Below, in pieces: positions 52,369-64,000 of a DNA stretch of 64,000 bases; positions within the stretch are counted from its first letter, which is position 1; every line of letters starts with the position of its first letter. The DNA lies in assembly GCA_905250115.1 (NCBI GenBank), contig CAJNOI010000084.1:338582-402581 (forward strand), read 5' to 3'. Position numbers and translations under genes: made by a program. Below the pieces are notes generated by a model. It made no database searches and was not told where the DNA came from. It was given only the letters and a program-made list of their open reading frames with translations. Origin of the DNA: Adineta steineri (lineage: Eukaryota; Rotifera; Eurotatoria; Adinetida; Adinetidae).

Positions 52369-54128
52369 AATAAATGCTGACATAAGTATAACGATACTGT
52401 CTATGATTCATTTTGGCACTATAGTCGAAAGTATGCGTTTGAGTAAGAGTGTTGTTCCATTAAACTCATTTCATATTTTATTTTGAAAATATTTTATGTA
52501 GGATTTTTAGAAGGACGAATTGAATAAGCCGAATATTTAATTAATAACACATTAGATAGTTGTTACTCAACCTATTGCATACTGATATGTAAGAACATGT
52601 GAAGACGACAGACTATAGACTACTGAAAAATATAATTATCTTCAAAAAGATATTTTAACCAAAGAAGTGAATATGGAGAAGTACGACAACTTCGCTTTTT
52701 CTCACTTGTCAATAACACATTAGATAGTTATTACTCAAACTATTGCACATTGATAAAAACTAATATGTGAAGAGGACAGACCATAGATAAATGAAGAAAA
52801 TAATTAATTTCAAAAAATATTGTATTTTGTACATGTTCACGAAAGAAGTGAATAAGCATGATATTTATTCATTAACGCATCAGATAGTTATTACTCAAAG
52901 TATTGCGCGATGATGAGTACTAATATGCAAAACGAAAGGGTTATAGATGCATGAAAAAAATAATCAATGTTAAATAAATTTTGAGTATAGAAATATGTTC
53001 GTTCAGGTGAGAGGAAAGAAGAAAAGGAATTCATTATTTCTATGTGATCGACGCATACTAAATGAGTGCGAATATAAAAGTCAAAAATCTCTGCAATGTC
53101 CAATTTCAATGAGTTGCTGCTCATTCATCATGAAATATATTTTCTAAATAAGGCACAGTCATCAAAATAAGTTTTCTTATAACCATAGGACAAAAAAATA
53201 TTTTTTTTAATGTGGACAAGCAAGTATAATCATATATGAAATTAGTAATCTAATAGGAAAATCTTGCAAGATTCATAATTTTGGTAATATTTTACCTGAG
53301 AAAATATTCGAGGACTCAGAAAAAAGCAGTTTTTGATGCCAGAAGATTTTTTAAGAACGAGAAAAGTTTAAAAATCAGAATTTTTCTGACAGTCCTGTAT
53401 GTAACACAAAACTACACGGTTAAAACGTAACTATTCAGGCATAACTTCACACAAGAAAGACAAAATTATAACGAAAAGGAGCAGAACGCAAAATCAAAAT
53501 AGAAAAAAACGAGAGAAAGAGAGATTGAAAAGAGTCTACAGTATATAATCAGTGGACATTACTGATATTTTCATATTCTACAAGAAATAATGAAAATACA
53601 ACGAGGAAGGTAAATAGCATTTTTATCCATTACTATGTATATAATCATATATATCCCAGTAAACTTAGATATAGTTAGGAATAAATTTAGTTTTATAAAA
53701 TTATAATTGACAATTATAATTATATGAATGAATTTTTATTGTTTAAGTAACTCCCTAGGACAAAATCTTTGTTTGATTGTTTTTACTTATTTTTGAAGTG
53801 ATATACGAAGTCGAATTAAACAATTCATAAGTACAGTGTATTCGATTCATTGATTTGATTTAACAGCATTTGTTCTCATATAGTGTTTATTAGATGTAGT
53901 AGCTTTGGCTTGTTTATATCTTTATTTCAATGAGCAAACTTTGAGATCCTTTTGTGATTTGTTTACTTTCATGGCTTTTCGTCGGGTAATACAGATAAGT
54001 TATGGAGCCACTGAAAAAAACATCCGGTCCTCTAAGAATTTACTCTGTTTAAAGGTTTAATAATACTTTAAATTGGTGGTGGTTAAGATCCACGGAAGTA
54101 TAGTAATGTTAAAGATTATCCACGATAG
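52369..54128. other. Intergenic with a degenerate tandem repeat
   Basis: Apart from the three-copy repeat at about 52543-52985 there is no supported gene. Confidence 0.55.
52543..52985. repeat. Degenerate tandem repeat, three units of about 161-168 bp
   Basis: Units begin near 52543, 52711 and 52871. Each starts with AA(T/C)(A/G)CA(C/T)(A/C)A-like sequence followed by AGATAGTTNTTACTCAAN and TATTGC, and later shares GAAGTGAAT between units 1 and 2. Non-coding. Confidence 0.7.
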
Positions 54129-54688
54129 TTGATGATAATGAGACTAAGTATTGCTACTACTCGTTTCATTTCACTTTTATATTTTTTAGGAAATTCAAAC
54201 CTGAATATGGTATTTGCTACTGATTTAAGCACTAGTTCTGGGAACATTTTTCTTTCACAGTTTAACGAAAAAATGGGTTACTCGAACGGTGTATTAAGTG
54301 TCAAATCCATATTCGTGGATATTGGTAGTATTACAAGCACCAAGAGGAGAAAACGGCAATTATAACGATTACGGTTAGCTACTTTAAAATCTTTTTTGTT
54401 AAGTGAAAAAACTTTTATATTATTTCTTCTTTTAGAGCTGTAGTATTTTGCAATCCAACTCAAGCAGGTTCTATTGTTAGTCCAGGCAACAATCTTAGAA
54501 TTATAATCACCATTGATGAGCGTTTAAAAACAAAATGCAAGACTGCTTATTGTTTTACACAATGTGTAACTGAAATCAAAACTGATATACAATCGAAATT
54601 TGAATCGACTTCATTTACTATTGTAACAAATCTTGGATCACATATAGGTTCATCTCAATTTTACGCATTTGTTCAAGTTATGCCAGGT
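54129..54688 (+). pseudogene. Broken two-exon gene for a secreted protein, family not recognised
   Basis: A start at 54129 gives a signal-like N terminus (RFISLLYFLGNSNLNMVFA) and a dibasic KRRKRQL. A donor at 54374 and a TTTTAG acceptor at 54435 are in matching phase. The downstream exon encodes about 82 residues with four Cys (VVFCNPTQAGSIVSPGN ... AYCFTQCVTEI) and ends at a consensus GTAAGA donor at 54689. However, an in-frame TAA at 54363-54365 precedes the donor, and no fitting third exon is found before the next gene. It is either a pseudogene, a sequencing error at the stop, or two unrelated pieces. No function assigned. Confidence 0.45.
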
Positions 54689-54716
54689 AAGAGAGATACA
54701 TCAAAAAGAACATTTC

Positions 54717-54771
54717 CTGAGGGTGTGGGTGAGTGTGAGAACTCTATTTAACCCACGCCTACCCTCATGAT
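54717..54771. repeat. GT/CA-arm hairpin element, copy 4
   Basis: CTGAGGGTGTGGGTGAGTGT is opposed by AACCCACGCCTACCCTCATG, an imperfect inverted pair around a 15-bp loop. Confidence 0.6.
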
Positions 54772-55446
54772 GGTTTGTTCCGGTGGTTGAGACAGAATAT
54801 AGTTTGACTTGGTTTCTCATGTACCAAGAGCAACAATTCTACGTAAAATCTATCGAAAATATTTATACAATAACTTTTTCTCGCGAAAATGAACTGTATT
54901 CACAATTCAATTTTTTTAAAATAATCTGTATGTGAAAAACGTTTTTTTTTGTACTTTTATTTTTTGTACTAATTAACTAACATTTAGCGAACTTGATAAA
55001 TATCAAGAAGCAGCTTCTTTTTTTAGTTAGCATCCATTCGGTTGTATTTTTTCGTTTTATTCTATATGTATTCTAATTAGAAACAAAAATAAAAACTTAA
55101 ATTCATAATTGAATTAATTGTATAAGATGAACAGAAGATTAATCAAAAATGGTGACAAAATAAGAAACTAATAAGATTCTGTGATGCTTCGATAGCGGAA
55201 ATTGTACTTATCGAACATTGTACAGAGTTTTTTTATTAAGTTTTTTTTCACCCGAATGTGGTGTCAAAGATATATTGTACTTCTGTGATAGAAATACTTT
55301 CTCCGTACGATTGTAATGTACATTTTTATGTTTAGAGATGATTCATAAAATGAGGGAAGTCATATTTCTTTAATGCTGCTTCGGAGAAATCTCTAATTGT
55401 TAAACATTAAATAAATTGATTCTTCAATACATCGTTTTTTCGAGTT

Positions 55447-55514
55447 ATTGAGAGTGTGTATGTGAGCATTCATCTGTTTTCGAATCTACATTAATCCACA
55501 CCCACATTCTTAAT
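55447..55514. repeat. GT/CA-arm hairpin element, copy 5
   Basis: ATTGAGAGTGTGTATGTGAG is opposed by AATCCACACCCACATTCTTA. Confidence 0.55.
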
Positions 55515-56618
55515 CAAAATCAATTAGATCACTCGAAATTTCGTTGCATAATAATCAATATGATCGATGGTTGAACAACAAAAATAGAGTGATGTTCACA
55601 TGATGGGTGAATGTTATGAAATTCAGATAAGAAAATAAACTATCGTATTCTGTATGAATATCAATAAACCATTTTCAGATATTAAAATTAAAATATTATG
55701 TAACAAATAATAGAAATATTTATTAAATGAGTATTCACAAGATATAAACTTAATTTAGATGTAAGCTCTTATTACAATATGTTACAAAGAAAGCGAAAGT
55801 CTGCAGATCTATCTGAATATGATGGAAATAATAAACTATTTTGTTCTATAAATACTAAAGTTGATTTAAAAAGAATGATATTTTGAGTATTATTTTTGGG
55901 CAAAGAGATAGTTTAATATTAATTTCTGACTAGAGAGAAAGTGAAGATATTAGTAAGAAAGTAACATTTATATGATAGTTTGACCAATTACTGAAAAAAT
56001 TTCGATGTTTTTAGTGTCATAGTTCAGTATATATAAACTTCAACGACATGACTTAGATAATGTTAAAGAATATTTGATTTTCTCTTCAATCATTTAACGT
56101 AGGAGAATACTAATTAATAGATATGAAACTATAATTTAATAAAAGGACTGATCAAGAAATTTCTCATCATCTAATAAAAGCTTCAATTATCAACTTTATG
56201 TTTTTTAATTGCATAATTATTTATCAAATGAAAAATAATATCGGCTTACTTTTGATTTTAATATAAAATAGACGATCAAATATAAATTTATTCAACAATC
56301 TTATTTTATCGTAGAATAATAAAATAAAATATTAGTTAGACATTTCTTTGTTAGAGATATAAATGAATAAATCAATATTAATCTCTTTCGCTCTTTGCTT
56401 AAATATTTCAGCAAAACTAAGTGACTGTTTAACATATATATTTTGATAATATCCAACAACATTTAACAAAACATGTGAGTCATATGTTTATATTCTTTCA
56501 TCGGTAGATGTTGCCTTTGTACAATGAACTAAACAAAAGAACGATATAATATATTGTTTGCACTTTCAATTTGAATTACTGCTGATCTTCTAACAAAATC
56601 ATAGCAAATAATATCGAT

Positions 56619-56692
56619 CAGATGTGGGTGAGACAGTTATATGGATATGTATATTGATACTATCTCATACTTACACCCACACACCCACCCTG
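56619..56692. repeat. GT/CA-arm hairpin element, copy 6
   Basis: CAGATGTGGGTGAGACAG is opposed by TTACACCCACACACCCACCC. Confidence 0.55.
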
Positions 56693-58344
56693 TTGAATTA
56701 AAAAATATTTCTTTTTGTAACTGTTTTCTTTTTATTTCAGCATGAACTCTATGATATCTTTTTATTTAATTATATCATATTTATATTATTATAAAATTGT
56801 TGAGAAAATAGAAAAATAATCCCTTTCTCATTTCACTTATGTTTAATTTATTTATCAGAGTAGTAATATTCGATTCTATATGAGTTGTATATATGACTTG
56901 ATGCAAATCTATTGTATTAATTGAATAAATAAATACTACTTGTTTAGTATAGCACCTAGGATACTATAATCAATGAGATTTCTATTCTATAAGACCTTCG
57001 ATGAATTATTTCAGTATTTTGATCATGAAGTATTGTGTTTCTTGTTAACTTCAAATAAATACAAATGTAGAGAGAAATTGTGATTTATGGTATTACTATT
57101 GATTGTATTCTTAAATGACACTTTATATTTAAGATTAGAATTGTTATTATTCAGTAATCTCTTTTTTTTCTAGTAGAATAGCAACAGATCTAATCATAAT
57201 ATTCTCTTGAACAACGAAGATATATAACCATTTGTAAATGCCAAATTTATGGATGAATATTGTATTGTCAATATATTATTTAGGCGATAATCCAGTACGA
57301 TTAGAATTCGAAGGAGAAAAAAGAAATATTTATTTCTCGGTAAAAAGCATGTATCTTGTAGTTGTGCCATGATATATTCAAAATTTGAGAGAATATTTCT
57401 CGCACTTTTTTTTCAGCGAAACATTATAAGAAGGAAAAAAGTCATATTAAGTTAGTTGTGTAGTTTTTCTAATGCAATCATGGAGGTGCTTTTTTTGTTA
57501 TTCAGAGGAATATGTGACGTTTATTGTTTTATTTCAATGTACTTTTATTTGTGACCCAATCTCGTTTATATTAGTGTAATTATAACACGACACGTAGATG
57601 TTTTTTTTTGGGAGTCCTCTGTTTCTATCGTTTCTTTTTCTGCATGCACAAAACATGGTAACAACGTATAAATGAAGAAAAAACTATTTCCTGAGTGAAT
57701 ATTTTTCTCAGTTGAGAATAAAGTACATTTGAATGTGTTGCTATGATAAATAATTCTTTAACATTGTTTAGAATACGAACAAAAAAGGTGTTTTGTTTTA
57801 ATTAATCTAATAAATCGAATGCTTTATTGTCCATTAACATTATTCTATATGGATATGAATCTCAACTGTTTTGATCATTTTCAAATATAGTTCTAAGTCG
57901 TATAAATATTCTTTTATCGATTAAAAATGGAAGAATAGAAACGATACAATAACAAATGAGAAATTTTCATAATTCGTGTTATCGGCAGTCGAACAAATCT
58001 AAATGAAATGTACTGGATTTTGAAGTGGCTTTCCGATTAGGTTATTGATATATTGTATAATCTGTGCGATAAATTTGAAATATTCAAATGCTATTTATAG
58101 AGTGTTGAATGCATAAGTAAATTTCAATTGAATTATATTTATTTTTATAGAAAACTTCATCAGCAACTAAATGCTACTTATTGTTTTTTCCAATTTAATT
58201 CTGTTAGATCGATCATTCTTCTTATTTATTCATCTTCCAGATAACTCAAAACGTCTATTTATAAATATATTTGTCCTTGAAAGACATTTAAACATGTAGG
58301 AAAATCATCTTTCCAAATGAATAGATTTTTTTATAAAAGTACAA

Positions 58345-58500
58345 AAAAGTCCTGACTACTTTTTCTGATTAAACTGATGAAATGAATTCCGAGAACAAGA
58401 AAGTCATGACTGTTTTTTGATTAAATTGATGAGAGGAACTCAAAAAAAAGAAGTCCTGACTACTTTTTCTGATTAAATTGATGAAATAAATTCAGAGAAA
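58345..58500. repeat. Three-unit tandem repeat (about 50-53 bp) upstream of the VCBS gene
   Basis: Units start near 58347, 58400 and 58450. Each has AAGTC(C/A)TGACT followed by TTTTTTCTGATTAAA-like sequence and TTGATGA or CTGATGA. Units 1 and 3 are closest to each other. Located 110-260 bp before the predicted ATG. Confidence 0.7.
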
Positions 58501-58611
58501 ATACCATCAATCACCCACTCAGAAGAGAAAAAAAAGAATTTATTGTTCAATAAATACGCTGTCTTCTATTAGGAATTGAATTCATTTGATCAACTTAGAA
58601 TTTGGTGGGTG

Positions 58612-61600
58612 ATGTCTTCAACAAGCGTTTGTGTATGGCTTTTATTTATAGTTATAAAACAAATAATTGGAGAAAATACAGGATCATTAATAGTGTCTTT
58701 ATTACCTGATTCTAAATTTCAATGCGCTAATACAACATGTTTAGCATTCATTAATGTTATCAAATCAAATATTAGGAATTGTCAAGTAGCCTGTTTAACT
58801 CAAAGTCAATGCAGAGCAGCAACTTTTCATCGATCAACTTCTAATTGTGAATTATTTGATGATATGTTGAATCAAAATGGAAATATGTTAGCTGATCTCG
58901 ATGCTACTAGTATGAATGTTATTAGTGGAACACGATTTCCATCGGGTCAGTATAAATACAATAGATTTAGAAGAAAATATATCTGTGACAGAGAAAAATT
59001 AGTTTTTTTGAAAAATAATTCCAAGTTACGGAGAACTAAGACAACTTGACAGAGCTATTGGACACGTTTGTGTCTAGATTACCGATTCGTTATTATCGTA
59101 GAGATACAGTTAAAGTAAATATGGTAGAAGTATAATTATAATGAAAGTCATTTAAACACTTCCTATTTTATCGTAATCAACTGATATTTAACGCCGATAC
59201 ATTGTTTCACAAAAAGAAAAAATCTTATCCAATTGTTTAGTCTGACTCTAACATGATTTTTTAAAAATAGAACCGACTACGACATCAACATCAACAACAG
59301 CATCAACAATATCCACAACAACATCATTAACAACCACTTCAACAACATTAACAACCACTTCAACAACATTAACAACATCATCAACAACTTCGACAACATC
59401 AACATCAGCAACTTCAACATCCACGACAACATCAACATCAACAACTTCAACATCATCCACATCGTCAACAACATCAACAACAGCAACCACAACTACTACT
59501 TCTTCATCAACGTCATCCACATCGTCAACATCAAAAACAACCTCATCATCAACATCAACAACAACGTCATCAACTACAACATCCACAACAACATCATCAA
59601 CATCAACAACAACGTCGTCATCAACATCATCCACATCGTCAACAACATCAACCACAACAACAAGAACTACTACTTCATCATCAACAACATCCACATCGTC
59701 AACAACGTCAGCAACAACAACAACAACAGCCGGTCAGTAATATACTAGATAATGTGTTGTACTTTGTCGCAGTTTTCAAATCGATGATTTGTTCCACTAA
59801 CCAGATTTAAAAGTTTGAGAGTTTATCGTTCCAAGATTTATCATTTCGGTGAACAAATGACATTTGTCTGAAGATTCGCTTCGCTGTCTCTTTTAGAAGC
59901 TTTATTTCTTGACATAACATAACATATTATAGTCATTATGTTATTAGTACAGACTTCCATTACGATAGCCGACATTAAAAAAGATTGACCTTGATTCGGA
60001 CTTATCAATGAGCATTCCATTAGTTCAAGTTTTAGAAATGACTTTCAATAGTAACATAGCACTAGAATATAGTAGTATAACGAAGATTTTGTCACCAAGA
60101 ACAAAGCCTCGATGTCGTTGCCTTTCCTTTGGTTACTCCTCGCCGGCCCGTAATTAGTCTTCGCCATCTGCGTCCTTCATTTTTTCCCTCGGATGGCTTT
60201 TAATCAGTCAGTAGGAGGCTGCACTGAGTCTATTACATGCTGTACTTATAAACCAGGCTAAGTAATAGAAGTTTTATTGATTGTGACTTGTGTTCTTCGA
60301 TATTTACTCTACTAATCGGCCTATATCTCAAAATGAGTTGTTGTTTGAATAAGAATCGAATCTGAGAAGTACATCCATTTGTGGAGTGAGTATTGGAGAA
60401 AACAATTTACAATAATAAAAATGTGTAATGCTTAGTTTGGTTTAATAGTACAACATCTAGTAAACTCTGATGTTATTCTGCTTTTAACTTCCTGCATTTC
60501 TATGTCAAACACTGAAAAACAGACCCGTCATAACTCAAACATAGAACTTATTTTTGTTAAGCTGTTCTTGACGACAACGAGAATAGAATCTAAGTGTACA
60601 GGTAATTGTGAATTCTGCTTGGTAGGTACTATGTAGTCCCTTAGTTGAGAATATCATGAAGTTTGAAATGTATCGAGAAAACATTGTAAACGGCGTTGTT
60701 ACGTAAAAGAAAGAATGGAGTATGATGAAAATTCATTAAAGGGAGCGTAAGTTTCAAATAAAGTGAGATAACTTCGTCAATTTTTCGAATTTACGAGAAG
60801 GGTTCACATAAAGATGAACAGAATGGCTAAACTGACTCTAGTTATGCTCTAAAATATCTGAAATTGTCCAAAACTCAGTGACATGATCTTTTTCAATAAA
60901 TTACGTTCAATTAAGTTAGACTCTTAAAGATTGAATAAAATACGACGATTGAATACTCCCTCATACCAGTATAGATGTGAGAGCAAACTTTTTTGTATTT
61001 CATAGCCTGCAATATGTTTCTTAATCAAACTACATACCCAGTTGGTGCTACTCCGTATTTAGTAGCAGTCGCCGATGTGAATAGCGACAATAAACGCGAT
61101 ATTGTTGTTATAAACTCTGGTACGAACACCGTCAGCGTTCTGCTCAACACAGGTAATGGCACCTTTAGTGCTCAAACTATTTACGTAGTTGGTAGTACTC
61201 CTAATGGGGTAGCAGTCGTCGATGTGAATAGTGACAATAAATCCGATATTGTTGTTGCAAACGCTGGTGCGAATACCGTCAGCGTTCTTCTCAATGCAGG
61301 CAGCGGCACCTTTAGTGCTCAAACCACTTACCCAGTTGGTACTAATCCATACTCAGTAGCAGTCGCCGATGTGAATAGCGACAATAAACCCGATATTGTT
61401 GTTATAAACCATAGTTCGACTACCGTCGGTGTCCTTCTCAATGCAGGCAGCGGCACCTTTAGTGCTCAAATAACTTATGCAGTTAGTAATTCTCCAGTAT
61501 CCGTAGCAGTCGCCGATGTGAATAGTGACAATAAACCCGATATTGTAGTTACAAACGCTGGTACGAACACCATCGGCGTTCTTCTCAATGCAGGCAGCGG

Positions 61601-62036
61601 CACCTTTAATACGCAAACTACTTACCCAGTTGGTCTTCAACCAATGTCAGTAGCAGTTGTCGATGTGAATAGCGACAATAAACCTGATATTGTTGTTGCG
61701 AACTATGCTTCGAACACCGTTGGTGTTCTTTTTAATGCAGGCAATGGCACATTTAATGCTCAAACTAATTACTCAGTTGGCAGTGCTCCATGGTCAGTAG
61801 CAGTCGTCGATGTGAATAACGACAATAAACCCGATATTGTTGTTGCAAACGAAGGTTCGAGCAACGTCGGTGTTCTTCTCAACACAGGCAACGGCACCTT
61901 CAATACTCAAACTACTTACTCAGTTGGTAGTCAACCATACTCAGCAGCAGTCGCCGATGTGAATAGCGACAATAACCCTGATATTATTGTTGTAAACGGT
62001 GGTTTGAACACTGTCGGTGTTCTCTTGCATTGTTAA
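58612..62036 (+). CDS. PAN-like / mucin / seven VCBS-repeat surface or secreted protein
   Basis: Exons are 58612-58945, 59271-59732 and 61006-62036, all joined in phase 1; both donors are GTCAGT. A signal peptide (SVCVWLLFIVIKQIIG) is followed by a six-Cys PAN/apple-like module (CANTTCLAFINVI ... CQVACLTQSQCRAATF ... CELF). Exon 2 is almost entirely Thr and Ser, about 154 residues of mucin-like linker. Exon 3 encodes seven 49-residue FG-GAP/VCBS repeats of the form FSAQTTYPVG...VAVADVNSDNKPDIVV...VGVLLNAGSGT. Each carries a DxNxDxxxD calcium-loop pattern, and seven blades would close a beta-propeller. The third exon has clearly higher GC and different codon use (GCAGGCAGCGGCACC) than its neighbours. 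The 1.27-kb intron 2 contains a GC-richer patch. Role in adhesion is inferred. Confidence 0.83.
61014..62030 (+). repeat. Seven tandem 147-bp units (VCBS/FG-GAP)
   Basis: The period is 147 bp (49 codons). Stretches such as the GATGTGAATAG(C/T)GACAATAAA core are nearly identical in all seven units, including synonymous sites, which suggests recent amplification or gene conversion. Confidence 0.85.
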
Positions 62037-62616
62037 GACTTATCGACTACTAATACTTATCTATTCATTAACACTTTACTACTCTACTAAGTACATTACT
62101 CTTATGAAACATTACACAATATTGACTAACATATATCTTCATTCTATATTAAGAATTTCAACAAAACTTTTCTGCTTTTTAAAATATTATCTGCTTTTCA
62201 TGTTTAACTCAATTTCAGTTCTAATAAATCATTATTCCATATGTATCCGATGAATTCTTAGTGATGAATATTCTTGTTTTTTTTGTCGTCTTTGTTGTAT
62301 AATGAAAATTAATAAGATGGTGATCTCGGATTTTCAATAGTTAATAAAAACGGCGGGTGGGTTTGAGTATTCTATCATAGCATACCCACAACCCCCTTTC
62401 AAATTCAATAACGAAACATTCTAAGAATAATAAATTTCGTCAACTAATAAAGTGCCTTTATTCATAGGTATTTATTGAAATATTTGTTAAAAATAGAATT
62501 AAAGAAGAATGAAAGATAAAATTTATAAAGAAGAAAAAAGACAAATAGAATCTCAAATAAACACACTCGAAAAAGATATCAAACAAAAAAAATCAATCAA
62601 CAAACAAATTAACTAA
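62037..62616. other. Intergenic between converging genes, with hairpin copy 7
   Basis: AT-rich, with several AATAAA-like signals. The hairpin at 62351-62399 is listed separately. Confidence 0.55.
62351..62399. repeat. GT/CA-arm hairpin element, copy 7
   Basis: GGCGGGTGGGTTTGAGTAT is opposed by CATACCCACAACCCCC around the near-palindrome TCTATCATAG. Confidence 0.55.
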
Positions 62617-64000
62617 CTAATCATCAAACCATGAAGTAAGCCAGTCAATAACACCACGCCGCCGTCGTGAACCTATATCACAAACAGAAATTTAATAAAA
62701 ACTAGAATTACATTAGAAAGAAATCATACCTGTACAATTTGGATAAAAACATGGTCGTGTACCATTTGTAGTAGAATTAGCAGTAGTATTACAAGCGAGA
62801 CAACTTCGTAAAAATTGATCCTGGCAAAGACGTTGTCGCACATATACACCTGTGCCACATGTCACACTACATGCACCATTCACCCATGAAGACCAAGTAC
62901 AAGCTAAAATGATTTATAAAAGTCTAACTGATACCTCTTCTATATTGATACTTACTAAGACACACATTTGTATTACATGATCCACCAATAGTTGTATTTG
63001 TTCCACATGTATTTGGATTTGAGCATGATATTGGAACTGATGAATTTACTGCAGCTACATTATAACATGTTCGATTCAATAATTGAGTACCATTGCCACA
63101 TGTTTGTGTGCATGTAGTAGCTGGTATATATGGACCAAATTCACATACTAAAATGAAAATTTAAAAACTATTAATTAACTTCATATTTTATTTATTATTT
63201 ATTCAAACCTTCACAAGATGATTGTTGACATATTTGTGTTTGCGAATTATTGCCAGCACAGGTACCACATGGTACATTAGAATTTAAGTAGAGACAAGAT
63301 CGATTACGTGATTGAGTACCTTGACCACATGTTGTACTACATGATGACCATGTTGACCAACCATAATATGAACAATCTATTGAACAAAAAACAAAAAAAA
63401 AGTTTGACTTGTTTTATATGAATCAACAAATCTTACTTGTACAATTGCTTGATATTAACATTGCTTGTGGAGTAGTATCAGCAGTATTATTTGGCATCAT
63501 ACATTGATATGTACGACAAGAACGTTCTTGCCAAACAGTTCCAAGCTAGAAATATATATAGAAAAAAAACAAATTTTGAAATTTATTTCATTTTATTTTA
63601 TATAAACCGCATGTTTGGTATTATTCAATCCATAACAACCACAATCACACCATAATACACATGAATTTGTTGCACTATTCCATGCATACGGTGATCGACA
63701 TAAACATCCTGGTGTTTGTGATGTACACCATGTTGTATTTGTTGGATCTGAACAAAGTGATGGACAAGTTGCTGTAGTTGAATTTATAAATACTTGATTC
63801 ATTGGACATACTAATACAAATAAAGATTTAAGTTATACACAAAAGATGAACAAATAAAAATTCTTTTTTTTTACATGAACAATCAGGTAATTCAGTACAA
63901 TTTGTTACATTGAATGCTACACCTACACAACCATTACCACCTAGAAAAAAAATTTTTTTTCTCATTATTTATTGAATATATTATATTATATTTCTATTTA
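62617..64000 (-). CDS. TSP1/TIL-domain secreted protein, 5' partial at the right edge
   Basis: The gene runs leftward from beyond 64000 and stops at 62617-62619. From the N-terminal side the exons give a partial Cys-rich segment (GCVGVAFNVTNCTELPDC, about 63874-63940), a TIL-like domain (CPMNQVFINSTTATCPSLC ... CLCRSPYAWN ... CDCGCYG, 63604-63811), a Cys-poor exon (63437-63546), and three TSP1-like repeats: YGWSTWSSCSTTCGQGTQSR, CTQTCGNGTQLLNRTC and CTWSSWVNGACSVTCGTG. The last exon is short and basic (SRRRRGVIDWLTSWFDD). The TIL domain resembles that of the + strand gene at 15603 (both carry a CDCGC signature), so the two are related. Extracellular matrix or mucus role inferred. Confidence 0.83.

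Larger units (their letters stand above)
54689..58611. other. Long AT-rich intergenic stretch with three hairpins and a short tandem repeat
   Basis: No coding frame with recognisable content in nearly 4 kb. It contains hairpin copies 4, 5 and 6 and a three-unit 50-bp repeat immediately upstream of the next gene. Confidence 0.6.

Noticed and set aside
53589-54128. A possible extra upstream exon for the broken gene at 54129
   Set aside because: No frame with a matching phase and splice site could be found.
59248-59694. 148-codon Val/Asp-only frame on the - strand
   Set aside because: It is the antisense shadow of the Thr/Ser-rich mucin exon.
61059-61640. Two - strand frames over the VCBS repeats
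   Set aside because: These are antisense shadows of the periodic repeat; they show the same period as the sense strand.

Overview
The window is eukaryotic, AT-rich, with very short GT-AG introns (mostly 45-70 nt) and densely packed multi-exon genes on both strands. The gene families (EGF-7TM receptors, NHL proteins with a membrane anchor, PAN/mucin/VCBS surface proteins, giant TSP1 proteins, double-TIR proteins) and dispersed TGTGGG-like tracts fit a bdelloid rotifer (Adineta or Rotaria type). That assignment is inferred from family content, not from a database search. Gene models were built by hand from splice signals and reading phase, so internal exon borders are approximate unless stated.

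Layout, left half: an EGF-7TM receptor running in from the left edge (+); cohesin subunit SMC1 (+), with about 380-400 codons lost in a 10-N gap; a large gene with an armadillo-like region, coiled coil, Death domain and two TIR domains (+), apparently with an alternative terminal exon that removes all signalling domains; a small acidic protein with a SUMO-interaction-like motif (-); a giant secreted protein with 25 TSP1 repeats and one TIL domain (+), cut by a 100-N gap; the N-terminal part of an ABCC/MRP transporter (-), cut by the same gap; TMEM245 (-); and two divergently transcribed NHL-repeat type II membrane proteins (- and +).

Layout, right half: lipin phosphatidate phosphatase (-); the GPI-transamidase catalytic subunit PIG-K (-); a near-complete ABCC4-like transporter (+), with a gap in its second nucleotide-binding domain; a three-MAM protein with a mucin stalk and GPI-type tail (+); a probable broken gene (+); a PAN/mucin/seven-VCBS-repeat surface protein (+); and a TSP1/TIL protein running off the right edge (-).

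Housekeeping genes (SMC1, lipin, PIG-K, TMEM245) are interleaved with extracellular and surface-protein genes built from repeated modules. Three introns carry recognisable or probable non-autonomous transposon insertions. A family of about 50-100 bp hairpins with GT-rich and CA-rich arms recurs in the intergenic spaces. The most unusual items are the ARM-Death-TIR-TIR gene with its truncating alternative exon, the five 18-21 nt phase-1 microexons placed between TSP1 modules, the telomere-like hairpin family, and the seven-blade VCBS gene with repeats nearly identical at DNA level.
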